DNA of 8,277 bases, taken from assembly GCA_025351525.1 (NCBI GenBank), contig JANXVV010000344.1:1-8277 (forward strand). Direction: 5' to 3'. A model generated the notes under the pieces. The model had not been told where the DNA came from. It worked only from the letters and a program-made list of their open reading frames with translations, and ran no database searches. Made by a program: the position numbers and the translations under genes. The stretch comes from Humisphaera sp. (GTDB taxonomy: Bacteria; Planctomycetota; Phycisphaerae; Tepidisphaerales; Tepidisphaeraceae). Every line of letters begins with the position of its first letter. The first letter of the stretch is position 1. Below, piece after piece: positions 1 through 8,000 of this stretch.

Positions 1-2820
1 GCCGGACAGAGTCAGCGAGGCGGCGTTTGAGGTTACCGCGAGTGTGTTGGTGACTCGCAGGGTTTGCGGACTCGTAATCGTCAACGCGCCGCCTAACGGC
101 CCGACTGGATCGAGGGTCAAACCGTTGGTTCCGGTGAGAGCCAGTGTGCCGGCGGTCCAGTTCAGGCGGGAAAGGTCGCCCGACAGATCGAGCATCGCGG
201 CACTGATCGTTCCACCGGCCAGATTGATGGTGGAGAAAGTAGTGCCGGTGGCCGTGGGCCAGACTTTCAGGGTGTTGGCTACATTGAAGGCGCCCCCATT
301 GAGGGTGAGTGTGCCCAATCCACCCGATGCCGTGGCGGCACCCCCGATGAATGCGTTGGCGACAGAGACTGTTCCGCCTGATTGAGCGAACAACCCGGAG
401 CCACTTGAGCCAAGCGTGGCATTCCCCACAATGGCAAGGGATGCGAGGTTCCCGATCGAGTAGGTTCCTGTGCCGGCGGTTCCTGAACCGATGTCCAGCG
501 AAGTGACGGTGACCGATCCTCCCGAGTGCAGGAATGTGCCGGTTCCTTGCAGGCCGACCGTCAGCAGACCGGAGGTCAACGTACCTGCCGAAATCGTAGC
601 CGAACCATTGGAGTTGGATTGGGCGCCGAGAGTGAAGGTAGCCGACTGATTGGCTCCGCCGCTTTGGGTGAAGCTGCCAAGACCGGTATCGCCCAGCACC
701 ACCGAAGCGGCGGAGAATGTGCCGCCGAGCTGCGTGAATGCTCCCGTGCCCGATGCGCCAATGGCCGCATTTCCGGCGATGTTGAGAATGCCTGCCGACA
801 GCAATGCGGTTCCGGTGCCGGAGAGTGCGCCGAGCACGAGAGCGGCGGACTGGTTGGTTCCTCCGCTTTGAAGGTAGCTTCCGCGACCGCCGTTGCCGAC
901 GTTTATCCCGCTCGCTAAATTGAGCGTACCGCCCGACAGCGAATAGAGCCCCACTCCCGCGCCCTGCGTGCCGACCCACAAAGAAGTAGCCGACACGGTC
1001 GCGCCGCTTTGTAGAAGCGAACCGGAACCGATGACGGCTAGGTTGGTCGCGTAGAGCGAACCGCCAGTCAGATTCGTAGTGCCCGTTCCACCGGCGGCCG
1101 TTCCAACGGAAAAGGTAGCGGTTTGATTCGATCCTCCTGTTTGCAGGAAAGTACCCGTCGTGACGGATTCGCTGCCCGCGACGATCAAAGTGGCCCCATT
1201 GCTCATCGCAAACAGACTGTTGCCCACCGAAAGCGATGCCGCCGTGAAGGTGCCGCCGGTGTGAAAAAATGTTCCTGAACCCGATGCGCCGATCGTCGCG
1301 CCGTTGACGATTCGGAGCGAGCCGCCGGAAAGAGTCATCGTTCCGCTTCCACCCACCAGCGCGCCCAGGATCAGACTATCGGCCTGATTTGATCCTCCCG
1401 TCTGTACAAAGCTGCCCCAGCCGGCGCGCCCGATCGTCTCGCCGCCGATCACCGCGAGGGTGGCGGCGTTGCTCATCGCGTAGGTGCCGAAACCTCCGCT
1501 ATTCTCACCGAGCACTAACGCCGCGGCGGTGAGGGAGGCGGTTGAACTCGCACCGCCATGATAGAGACTACCCGCCCCGGATGAGCCGAGGGTTACCGTG
1601 CCGGAGATGCTCATCGTCCCGCTGGAGAAGAGGACGGAGCCTGTGTCGTAAGTAGACACACCGGCAGTAAGATAGGCCGCCTGGTTGATGCCACCCCGCT
1701 GGATCAATGTGCCCTGCCCACCGCTGCCGAGGATTTCTCCGCCCAGGACTTGCAACGTAGTGCCGGTCCCCATCGTATAAGTGCCGAAACCCGCGCCGTT
1801 GGAGGAAGAGAACTGTGTGCCGATTACCAGCGAACCGGCTGAAATCGTGCCGCCATTATGGTTTAACGTGCCGAATCCACTGGCCCCCACGGTGAGTACG
1901 CCGGTGACGGTCAAGGTGCCTGCGTTGATCGTGGCGGTCCCCCCGCCGCCGGCCAGAACACCGACGGAGAACGAACCCGCCTGATTGGACCCACCGGCCT
2001 GCACATAGCTTCCGAGGTCGCCGGAACCGAAAGTCTCATTCCCGGCAACCGACAGTGTCGCGCCGTTGCTGAGCGAATAGATTCCATGCCCCAATAAAAG
2101 TGAGGAGGCGGAGACCGTTCCCCCGGTGTGAAAGAAGTTGCCCGTTGCGCCGGGTTGACCGAGGATCAGGGAATTGCAGGTGAGCAGTCCACCGGAGACG
2201 GTGGCCGTGCCGCTGCTGGTTCCGATTTGACCGAGGATGACCGACCCGGCTTGGTTGCTCCCACCGGTCTGGGTATAAGTGCCGATGCCGTTTGCGCCAA
2301 TGATTTCCGCGCCTGAAACGAGAATCGTGGCACCGCTGCCGAGTGTGTAAATGCCGGTGCCACGAGAATTACCGCCCCCCGTACCACCCAGCACCAATGA
2401 ACCGGCGGTTAGGGTGCCACCGCTTTGATTGATTGCGCCCCCGCCCACCAGGCCGAGGCTAACGGTGCCGCTGACGCTCAGTAGGCCGTCCGTGAAATTC
2501 AGCGAGACGAGATTGGAGGGATTATCCAGGGCAAGGGTGGTCAGCGTGCTGATAAAACTGGGTGTGACGTAGTCGATGGCATAGGGAACATCGGAAGCGG
2601 TAATGAGCGCGGTGTCCGTTAGGCCGGGTAAGGGCGCGCCGCCGGGTCCGATCGAAGTGGCGGCCCAGTGGTTGGCATTGTCGGTCCAATCGCCGGAACC
2701 ACCGATCCAGTAGACATTGGTTGCCATCACCGGCAACGTAGCGGCGGCGGCGGCCAACAGAGCCATCGCGCGAGCCTTGCGGCCGGCGAAGCGCAGTGAG
2801 CGTGTGCGCGGGATTGACAT
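1..2820 (-). CDS. Exported beta-strand-repeat (beta-solenoid-like) surface protein, N-terminal 940 residues, truncated by the window edge
   Basis: The frame is open without a stop from the ATG at 2820 to position 1, exactly 940 codons, so the C-terminus lies outside the window. Residues 1-33 form a signal peptide: an Arg/Lys-rich n-region, the core ALLAAAAATLPV, and a likely cut after VMA at residue 33. Residues 35-50 (YWIGGSGDWTDNANHW) match the N-terminal cap common in planctomycete and verrucomicrobial PEP-CTERM repeat proteins. From about residue 110 to 850 the chain is almost entirely Gly/Ser/Thr/Ala-rich beta repeats (motifs QTGGSNQA, GTFFHTGGT, GTYTLSNGATL). Residues 850-940 are more irregular. 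No catalytic motif is visible. The start overlaps the stop of the upstream enzyme gene. Role by inference: long extracellular fibre, adhesin or scaffold, probably ending in a dockerin or PEP-CTERM signal beyond the edge. The reading frame is certain; the function is not. Confidence 0.88.
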   Translation of the reverse strand, partial: MSIPRTRSLRFAGRKARAMALLAAAAATLPVMATNVYWIGGSGDWTDNANHWAATSIGPGGAPLPGLTDTALITASDVPYAIDYVTPSFISTLTTLALDNPSNLVSLNFTDGLLSVSGTVSLGLVGGGAINQSGGTLTAGSLVLGGTGGGNSRGTGIYTLGSGATILVSGAEIIGANGIGTYTQTGGSNQAGSVILGQIGTSSGTATVSGGLLTCNSLILGQPGATGNFFHTGGTVSASSLLLGHGIYSLSNGATLSVAGNETFGSGDLGSYVQAGGSNQAGSFSVGVLAGGGGTATINAGTLTVTGVLTVGASGFGTLNHNGGTISAGSLVIGTQFSSSNGAGFGTYTMGTGTTLQVLGGEILGSGGQGTLIQRGGINQAAYLTAGVSTYDTGSVLFSSGTMSISGTVTLGSSGAGSLYHGGASSTASLTAAALVLGENSGGFGTYAMSNAATLAVIGGETIGRAGWGSFVQTGGSNQADSLILGALVGGSGTMTLSGGSLRIVNGATIGASGSGTFFHTGGTFTAASLSVGNSLFAMSNGATLIVAGSESVTTGTFLQTGGSNQTATFSVGTAAGGTGTTNLTGGSLYATNLAVIGSGSLLQSGATVSATSLWVGTQGAGVGLYSLSGGTLNLASGINVGNGGRGSYLQSGGTNQSAALVLGALSGTGTALLSAGILNIAGNAAIGASGTGAFTQLGGTFSAASVVLGDTGLGSFTQSGGANQSATFTLGAQSNSNGSATISAGTLTSGLLTVGLQGTGTFLHSGGSVTVTSLDIGSGTAGTGTYSIGNLASLAIVGNATLGSSGSGLFAQSGGTVSVANAFIGGAATASGGLGTLTLNGGAFNVANTLKVWPTATGTTFSTINLAGGTISAAMLDLSGDLSRLNWTAGTLALTGTNGLTLDPVGPLGGALTITSPQTLRVTNTLAVTSNAASLTLSG
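646..2271 (-). repeat. Protein-level tandem repeat: seven copies of a Q-x-G-G-x-N-Q super-repeat
   Basis: Within the partial surface protein the motif Q-x-G-G-x-N-Q occurs in frame at 2251-2271, 1981-2001, 1681-1701, 1384-1404, 1123-1143, 850-870 and 646-666 (residues 184, 274, 374, 473, 560, 651 and 719). The spacings are 90, 100, 99, 87, 91 and 68 residues. Between successive motifs lie up to three further coils in a constant order: GTxTLSGGxLxV...IGxSG, then GTFxHTGGTxSAxSLxLG, then GTYxLSNGATLxVxGxExxG. The unit is thus about four coils of 20-25 residues each. The DNA copies are diverged, which points to old duplication kept at the protein level. The last interval is short and appears to lack a coil. 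Confidence 0.85.
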
Positions 2821-2822
2821 CA
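2818..2822 (-). promoter_or_regulatory. TGATG stop-start overlap (translational coupling site)
   Basis: On the minus strand the TGA stop of the enzyme gene (2822-2820) shares its A with the ATG start of the repeat protein (2820-2818). The 15 bases before this ATG (GGCGGTGTGCTTTG region) hold no convincing Shine-Dalgarno sequence at normal spacing. Start by ribosomes terminating on the upstream gene is therefore the likely mode, which would tie the amounts of the two proteins together. The good signal peptide that follows this ATG supports it as the true start. Confidence 0.75.
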
Positions 2823-4652
2823 AAGCACACCGCCGGAGGAGAAACATTTGCTCGATCGGCGACGGCAAAGTAGCCAGGAACCTGCTCCGGCGCACAGCAG
2901 CGAGAGCGTTCCCGGTTCGGGCACATCGGCTTGTGCCAATGCCCAATCCGCAGCAAAGGACGATGCCGTAAGCGGTGCCGCGACACTCCCATCCAACAGG
3001 GTTCCAAGCCCGTAGTTGGACGCCAGCATCTGTAGATCCGACGCATCCACTATCCCATCGTGATTGAAGTCTCCCTGTTCCCACCAGGTACCGGATTTGT
3101 CATAGTTTCTGGCAAGAATCGCCAGGTCTTTGGAATCCACCACGCCATCCAGATTCGCATCGCCGGCAAGCAACACCCGGGAGATCAGAGCGTCCCACTT
3201 GGGGCTGCCTATGTCCGCCTGGCTATTCAGCAACCCCCAGAATGCGCCGATATGGCTGAAGTTCACGAACAGCCCGCCGCCCTGCTGATTCCACACGTCG
3301 ATCAGGTGGTTGGTCATCACCCCCATGCGAGGATCGAGCTGGGCGCTGGTCGCGAGCGCGGAGTTCCGCAGATTGTTCAGGCTCTGGCCTCCTTCGTAGG
3401 CGCTCAGGGCGAGTCCGTATTGATTGGCGATGGTTTTTTGTTCACCGATCCAACCGGCCAGGGTGGTGTCGATAAAGTTCTGCAGGTTGGGGAACAACTG
3501 ATCGGCCGTGAGACCCGGCGTGTTGGCCGCGCCCAGATCGTTGCCGACATAGGGTGCGATGGAAACCTCGTCGAAGTACTTCTTCGGATCCCCCACGTGG
3601 CTTTGAAGGTAGCCTAGCCCGGTGGAGGTCCAGTACGCCGCCCCGCTTTGACCGCCGTAGACAAAACTCAACCGCGAGGCGGCGGCGGAAGCGAATTCCT
3701 GGCGAAAAAGATCGCCAACGTGTTTGCTGGTCAAGGCGTACTGCTCGGCGCTGCGGCCAAAATCGTCGGATTTTGTCAGGTTGGGGTTTGACTTGGCAAC
3801 AGCGAGATTGTCGAAGAATTGTCCAAAGCCGGAGTTCCAGACCTCATTGCTATATTCGACGTGAATCTTGATGCCGGGATTGAGGGTGTCGCGAAACAGA
3901 TCGGCCATGTGGCGGATGTAGTCATCGTTGGCCCGGTCGGGGACATTGATCCAGATGTCGTGATTCACCTGATTGGCCAGGCTGATGACGTCCTCGTAAG
4001 GCGCGCCTTTGGGACCGGTACGCGCGAAGGTTTGCGGCGTGGTGCGATCGGTCCAGTTGACCACCGGGTTGTTGTTGGTGTTCGTCCAATCCATGAACCG
4101 CAGCGTGCCGAACGGACGAACTCGGCGTACAAATTCATCGGTGAACGTCTGGGTCTGCGCGTAGCCGGGCGTGTACATGTGAATGTTGCGGACCGGGTCG
4201 GCGGCACTCACGTTTTTCAGATCCATCACCAGAAGCCCATCGGTCCCGCGATTGAGGTTCAGGTTGAAACTGGTGGTGTCAGTCAGTGAATTGAACTGCG
4301 TGTTGGTGATCGACGCGCCCATTCCACCGAAGATAAAATTACCGGTTCCCTGATAACTGAATTTGTAGGCGCCGTCAGGATAGTTTAGCAGTTGGCTGAT
4401 GCTGGTGCCGGCTTGTACGGGGTATCCATCGACGGTCAGCGGCGGGCTGCTGCTCTGGGCGTCAAAATTGTCCAGAGGGAACCACGGGCTGAAGATATTT
4501 TTGGCATCGACCCATTGCTTGGCGGCAAAGTAGTAGGCGAACCCGTCAAGATTCACGCCGATGGGATCGGCGTGGACCGGGGGGATGGCTCCCAGAAGGG
4601 CGGCAAGGGTAGCCGCGCAAAGAAGATTTTTCGGACGCACCCACGACACCAT
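2820..4652 (-). CDS. Exported GH-A-like (TIM-barrel glycoside hydrolase-like) protein with dockerin type I and PEP-CTERM signal
   Basis: This 610-residue protein starts at the ATG at 4652, which has GAGGG five bases upstream; a GTG at 4664 would add only four residues. Residues 1-28 are a signal peptide, cut after VHA. Residues 30-470 form the main domain. Conserved-looking patches are LRFMDW (184-189), HVEYSNEVWN (264-273), a strand ending in APYVG (near 368), LSAYEGGQ (416-423) and HIGAFWGLLN. The Asn-Glu pair (N269, E270) followed about 150 residues later by a Glu at a strand end (E420) is the arrangement of acid/base and nucleophile in clan GH-A hydrolases. Residues 497-550 are a two-repeat type I dockerin, with two GDxNxDGxVDxxDL calcium loops. 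Residues 577-599 are a PEP-CTERM signal: VPEPGT, a hydrophobic stretch, then RRR. The substrate cannot be read from the sequence. I recognise the LRFMDW/VEYSNEVWN family as widespread and mostly hypothetical in planctomycetes, sometimes labelled cellulose-binding. It is the first gene of a coupled pair with the repeat protein. Confidence 0.85.
   Translation of the reverse strand: MVSWVRPKNLLCAATLAALLGAIPPVHADPIGVNLDGFAYYFAAKQWVDAKNIFSPWFPLDNFDAQSSSPPLTVDGYPVQAGTSISQLLNYPDGAYKFSYQGTGNFIFGGMGASITNTQFNSLTDTTSFNLNLNRGTDGLLVMDLKNVSAADPVRNIHMYTPGYAQTQTFTDEFVRRVRPFGTLRFMDWTNTNNNPVVNWTDRTTPQTFARTGPKGAPYEDVISLANQVNHDIWINVPDRANDDYIRHMADLFRDTLNPGIKIHVEYSNEVWNSGFGQFFDNLAVAKSNPNLTKSDDFGRSAEQYALTSKHVGDLFRQEFASAAASRLSFVYGGQSGAAYWTSTGLGYLQSHVGDPKKYFDEVSIAPYVGNDLGAANTPGLTADQLFPNLQNFIDTTLAGWIGEQKTIANQYGLALSAYEGGQSLNNLRNSALATSAQLDPRMGVMTNHLIDVWNQQGGGLFVNFSHIGAFWGLLNSQADIGSPKWDALISRVLLAGDANLDGVVDSKDLAILARNYDKSGTWWEQGDFNHDGIVDASDLQMLASNYGLGTLLDGSVAAPLTASSFAADWALAQADVPEPGTLSLLCAGAGSWLLCRRRSSKCFSSGGVL
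2856..2924 (-). other. PEP-CTERM protein-sorting signal
   Basis: The C-terminal end of the enzyme reads VPEPGT, a hydrophobic segment of about 15 residues (LSLLCAGAGSWLLC) and RRR, the three-part layout of PEP-CTERM signals. Such signals are processed by an exosortase, usually in bacteria that make exopolysaccharide. An 11-residue tail (SSKCFSSGGVL) follows the arginines, slightly longer than typical. No exosortase gene is in the window. Confidence 0.9.
3003..3164 (-). other. Dockerin type I domain (two EF-hand-like repeats)
   Basis: Two calcium-loop repeats are visible: GDANLDGVVDSKDLAIL and GDFNHDGIVDASDLQML, each followed by a helix ending in NY. Both retain the Asp/Asn positions 1, 3, 5, 9 and 12 used for calcium. 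In clostridia dockerins dock to cohesins; in Planctomycetota they are abundant while classical cellulosomes are not known, so the partner here is unknown. No cohesin is seen in the window. Confidence 0.92.
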
Positions 4653-4657
4653 CGCAT

Positions 4658-4662
4658 CCCTC
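4658..4662 (-). promoter_or_regulatory. Ribosome binding site deciding the enzyme start
   Basis: The minus strand reads GAGGG followed by ATGCG and then ATG (4652-4650), a spacing of five bases. The alternative GTG at 4664 has its nearest purine-rich site (AGAGGA) about 12 bases away. The ATG is therefore preferred. The difference is only four residues ahead of the signal peptide. Confidence 0.6.
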
Positions 4663-4860
4663 ACGTCTGTAAATTTTCCTCTTCTGCGGCCTACCGCAAT
4701 AAAGACCGGATCGACAACGGAATCTCACCAACTATGACCCACTAAAAAGCAGAAGCAAATCCACGGGTAATGCGATTTCGACACAGTGTATCACAAGGTC
4801 GAATGCCACAAGTTGGGGTATGCCGAGTCGTCATACAGCGCCAACGCATGAAAAACGGCA

Positions 4861-4916
4861 TTTGGAGGGCGGCAGTCCCCTGCCGCTGCGGCGGTCGAGG
4901 ACGACCGCTCTCCAAA
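4861..4916. repeat. REP-like palindromic element able to form a three-way junction
   Basis: An outer stem pairs TTTGGAG (4861-4867) with CTCCAAA (4910-4916), plus a G-T wobble (4868/4909). Inside are two perfect 7-bp hairpins: GCGGCAG-TCCC-CTGCCGC (4869-4886) and GCGGTCG-AGGA-CGACCGC (4891-4908), separated by four bases. The two loops are complementary over three bases (TCC with GGA). The flanks extend the dyad imperfectly (AAAAACGGC on one side, GCATTTTC on the other). It contrasts with its AT-rich surroundings. It looks like an interspersed palindromic repeat, but only one copy is in the window, so its repeated nature is inferred. It is not a standard terminator, because no T tract directly follows the stem on either strand. 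Confidence 0.7.
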
Positions 4917-5048
4917 ACGCATTTTCGGATCATGTACGGATGATTTTTAGAAGACGGACGCTAAGCTACCCCACACACGCCAAAATAACTACAAGTAAAG
5001 TCCGATAAATACGGATTTTCTCCGCGTGAGTTCGTTAAAAAGGTGGGT

Positions 5049-8000
5049 TTAGGCAAGCACGAACCTGGCACTGCTCCCGCGACGGTCCGGCATGACCTCC
5101 AGGCGGGCGGGGATGAGTTCTTTTAATTCCGCCACGTGCGAGATAATCCCTACAAGCCGCCCACCTTGCTGTAAATCACGCAGGGCGGCGATGGCCAACT
5201 CCAAAGCCTCGGGGTCGAGGGTGCCGAATCCTTCATCGACGAAGATCGTGTCCAACCGGATGCCGCCGGCGTGGGATTGGACGACATCCGCCAAGCCGAG
5301 TGCCAGGGCGAGAGACGCCAGAAAGCATTCCCCGCCGCTGAGCGTCGCGACGGGGCGATTGGTGCTGGTGTAGGTGTCGGCAACTTCGATATCCAACCCC
5401 GACCCGCCCCGACCGGCGGGGTCGCGAGCGCGCTGCAGCGTGAACCGCCCGCGCGACATCAGCCGAAGTCGATGGCTGGCGGCGGTGAGCACTTCATCCA
5501 GAAACACGCCCAACACATAACGTTGAAAACTCAACCGCTGCGGGTTCTGACCGTTCGCCGCATCGGAGAGCTGGCCAATGATTTGGTATCGAGCACCGAG
5601 TTCGGCCAGTTCACCATCCAGATCGCAGAGGGTCTTCAGCCATCGATCGATCTGCGTTAAATCCGCGATCAGGTTGGTTTCGCTTTTGAGCGCGGCCACC
5701 TGTGCGACGTCGGCGTCGCGGTCGATGGATTCCAGCGACTTCAGGTCGGGAGCGATCAGCCCGTCGGCTTCTTTCGAGGCTTCGTCCGCGCGCTTTCGAG
5801 CGGTGCCGCGATCGATGTGATATTGCCGAATCTCTTCGTCGAGCTTAACGATGTCCGAACGGGAACGCCTGGCTTCGATAAAAATCTGCGGAGTGGCGAA
5901 GCCTTCGTCCAACAGGCGTTGTTCAAATGCCCGCTTTAATGTAACGGCGATGTCGGCAGTGCTTTTAGAGGTCTCGAGCGCAGCGGCAAACTCCGCGGCG
6001 GCGGTAGTGGCGCAGTGGGAGGTTTCTTTCGCCAGCTTCTGCGCCGACTCCCACGCCGCTAGCATCTCCTTTAACTTCGTGTCGACGCGCAGGGTTTCAA
6101 ATTCGAGGGCGTCAGGGGAACGCAGCGCTTCGGGGATGGACGATTGACGCTCGGCAATGACCGCGTCGGCGGTGGCTTTCTCCGTCGTCGCGATGCCTTT
6201 CGCACTTTCAGCATCCGCCATACATTTTTCGGCGGTGGAAAGGGCTGCGACCTGAAGCGTAATTTGCGATTTGAGCGCGACCGATTCCGCGCCGGCGGCC
6301 TCCGCTTTCTTACGCCGATCTTCGGCCTGAATATGCTTTCGCCGCAATTCTTCCAGCGCCGTATCGGCAAGTGTACCGAGCGATTCCTGCTGCAGCGCCG
6401 CAGTGGTGGCGGCGTTGTTCAGACGCGTCTCCACCGCCTTAAAAATCTCGGCGAGCGTTTCCGTCGCAGTTCGCAGCGATTTAATCGCGGCCTGCTTTTC
6501 CTCGATCGCCTCCTGCCTCGGAAAATCATCGCCACCGTGCGCGGGCTGGGGGTGATGGGCTGAACCGCAAACGGGGCAGGGCTGATCCGGCTGCAGGCTC
6601 GCCGCCAGAGCCGTCGCCTGCCCGCGGATCCATGCGGTTTGCAGCGCGTCGTAATCGCGTTCGGCTTTCGCCAATTTCTGCTGCTCGGTCGACCACACCG
6701 CTTTCTGCTTCCGATGTTCCGCTTCAAGTTTCGTCAGCGAAACCCGAGTGTCGTCGAGCTTTTTTCGCTGCCCGGTGGCTGATTTCGCCGCGTCGGCTTC
6801 CATCGTGGCGGCACTCAGTTGAGATGCGAAGACTTCCAATTTTTCCAGAGAAAGCCGATTGGCATCCAGTTCCACGCGGTTCTTGTTCACGGTGTCGACA
6901 GCACGACGATGATTGCCATCAGCCGCAATCGACTTCCTCGCGGCTTTCTCCGCCTCGTCACGGGCGCGCACCAAATCACGCATCTTGACGGCCATTTCCT
7001 CCAGCTGCGCTTTCTTTTGAATCCCGTTTTGCCGCTGCTCTTCCTCCGCCATCCTTGCCGCGAGAATCTCATCCGCCTTCCGCTTTTCCGCGTCGGCGGT
7101 CCGGTGGATTTTTTCCTTCACCCCCCGCAGCCGTTCGGCTTCCCGCGACTCCTTCTCGCGCTGCGCCAAGGCCGTTTCCGCATCCGCCAGCGAAGCGGCT
7201 TTCAACGCCGCATCATGCTCGGTTTGTTTGATCGCGAATGATTCCCGCCGCCCTTCCAACTGCTGCGATAATGCCGCAGCCTCATCCCGCTGCTTTAGCT
7301 TCCCGACAATCTCTTTCGCCTTCGCAAGCGTCTCCTGGGAAGCCTTTTTCACCGCCGTCGTCTCGATCACCTTCTCTTTTGCGGCAACGACCTGGATATC
7401 GATCCGATCGCGCCGGGCCTGCAATTCCACCGGCGTATCGGCTCCGGATTGACGCAGATTTTCTTCCCGCCGGGTCGTCAGCGTTTCGCTCCTGCCCTTC
7501 ACCCCCACCGCCGATTGCTTCAACGCCTGCGCGATCTTCGAGAACCGCTCGCTGCGAAACAGTGCCTGCAATATCGGCTCGCGATCCGTCGACTTGTCCA
7601 GCAGCAGTTTCTGAAATTGCCCCTGCGGCAATAGCACCACCTGCCGAAACTGATCGCAGTCAAAACCCATCAAATCTTCGACATAAAGCCTCACTTCCGT
7701 CCACCCATCCGCCAGCGGCATTCCCTCTTCCTCCGGCTTGCACCCGGTGCGCTTCCAGAGCGTGGCCTGCTGGTCCTGCGTGGTGAAACCCTCCCCCTTT
7801 TTCTTAGGCCGCTGCTGCTTGGGGGAACGATGAATGCGGTACATCTCCTCCCCCAGCGCAAAATCAAATGTGACTTCGGTGACGACTTTCGGGTCGGCAT
7901 GATCTGACCGAAGCTGCTCCGGCTGCCGCCCCGTCCCCCCGCCGCTGGCCTCTCCATACAGCGCGAAACTAATCGCATCCAGCAAACTGGTTTTACCGCT

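Larger units (their letters stand above)
4653..5048. other. 396-base intergenic region between sbcC and the exported operon
   Basis: This gap should hold the end of the sbcC transcript and the promoter and leader of the exported operon. It contains the palindromic element described separately at 4861-4916. After the sbcC stop there is a short T run (minus strand CCACCTTTTTAACG) but no good stem before it, and a weak 4-bp TCCG/CGGA hairpin further on, so I see no convincing intrinsic terminator. A possible extended -10 on the minus strand is TGATACACT (4785-4793), with a poor TTGTGG 15 bases upstream. It would give a leader of about 125 bases and is only a weak candidate. I see no protein-coding gene here. 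Confidence 0.6.

Noticed and set aside
646..2271. CRISPR-like array from the regularly spaced motif
   Set aside because: The repeats are diverged at DNA level, spaced by 200-300 bases in multiples of three, and conserved as protein, so they are coding repeats.
44..2387. Several short frames of 60-130 codons on both strands in the left third
   Set aside because: All are out-of-frame shadows of the continuous 940-codon minus-strand frame, whose repeat periodicity proves that it is the coding one.
3060..4289. Long plus-strand open frames (3060-3617 and 3819-4289) opposite the enzyme gene
   Set aside because: They lie wholly antisense to a gene with clear domains, have no recognisable motifs, and are expected in GC-rich DNA.
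4861..4930. Intrinsic terminator for sbcC at the palindrome
   Set aside because: The stem is strong, but on the minus strand the next bases are TGCCG before a T run, so the tract is displaced, and the fold is a branched junction rather than one hairpin. A weak terminating effect cannot be excluded.
4742..4933. Minus-strand open frame of 63 codons, rich in Arg and Pro, over the palindrome
   Set aside because: Its Arg/Pro-rich part is just the translation of the GC-rich palindrome. There is no ribosome binding site, no family resemblance and no signal of coding use. The plus-strand frame at 4820-5008 is the same artefact.
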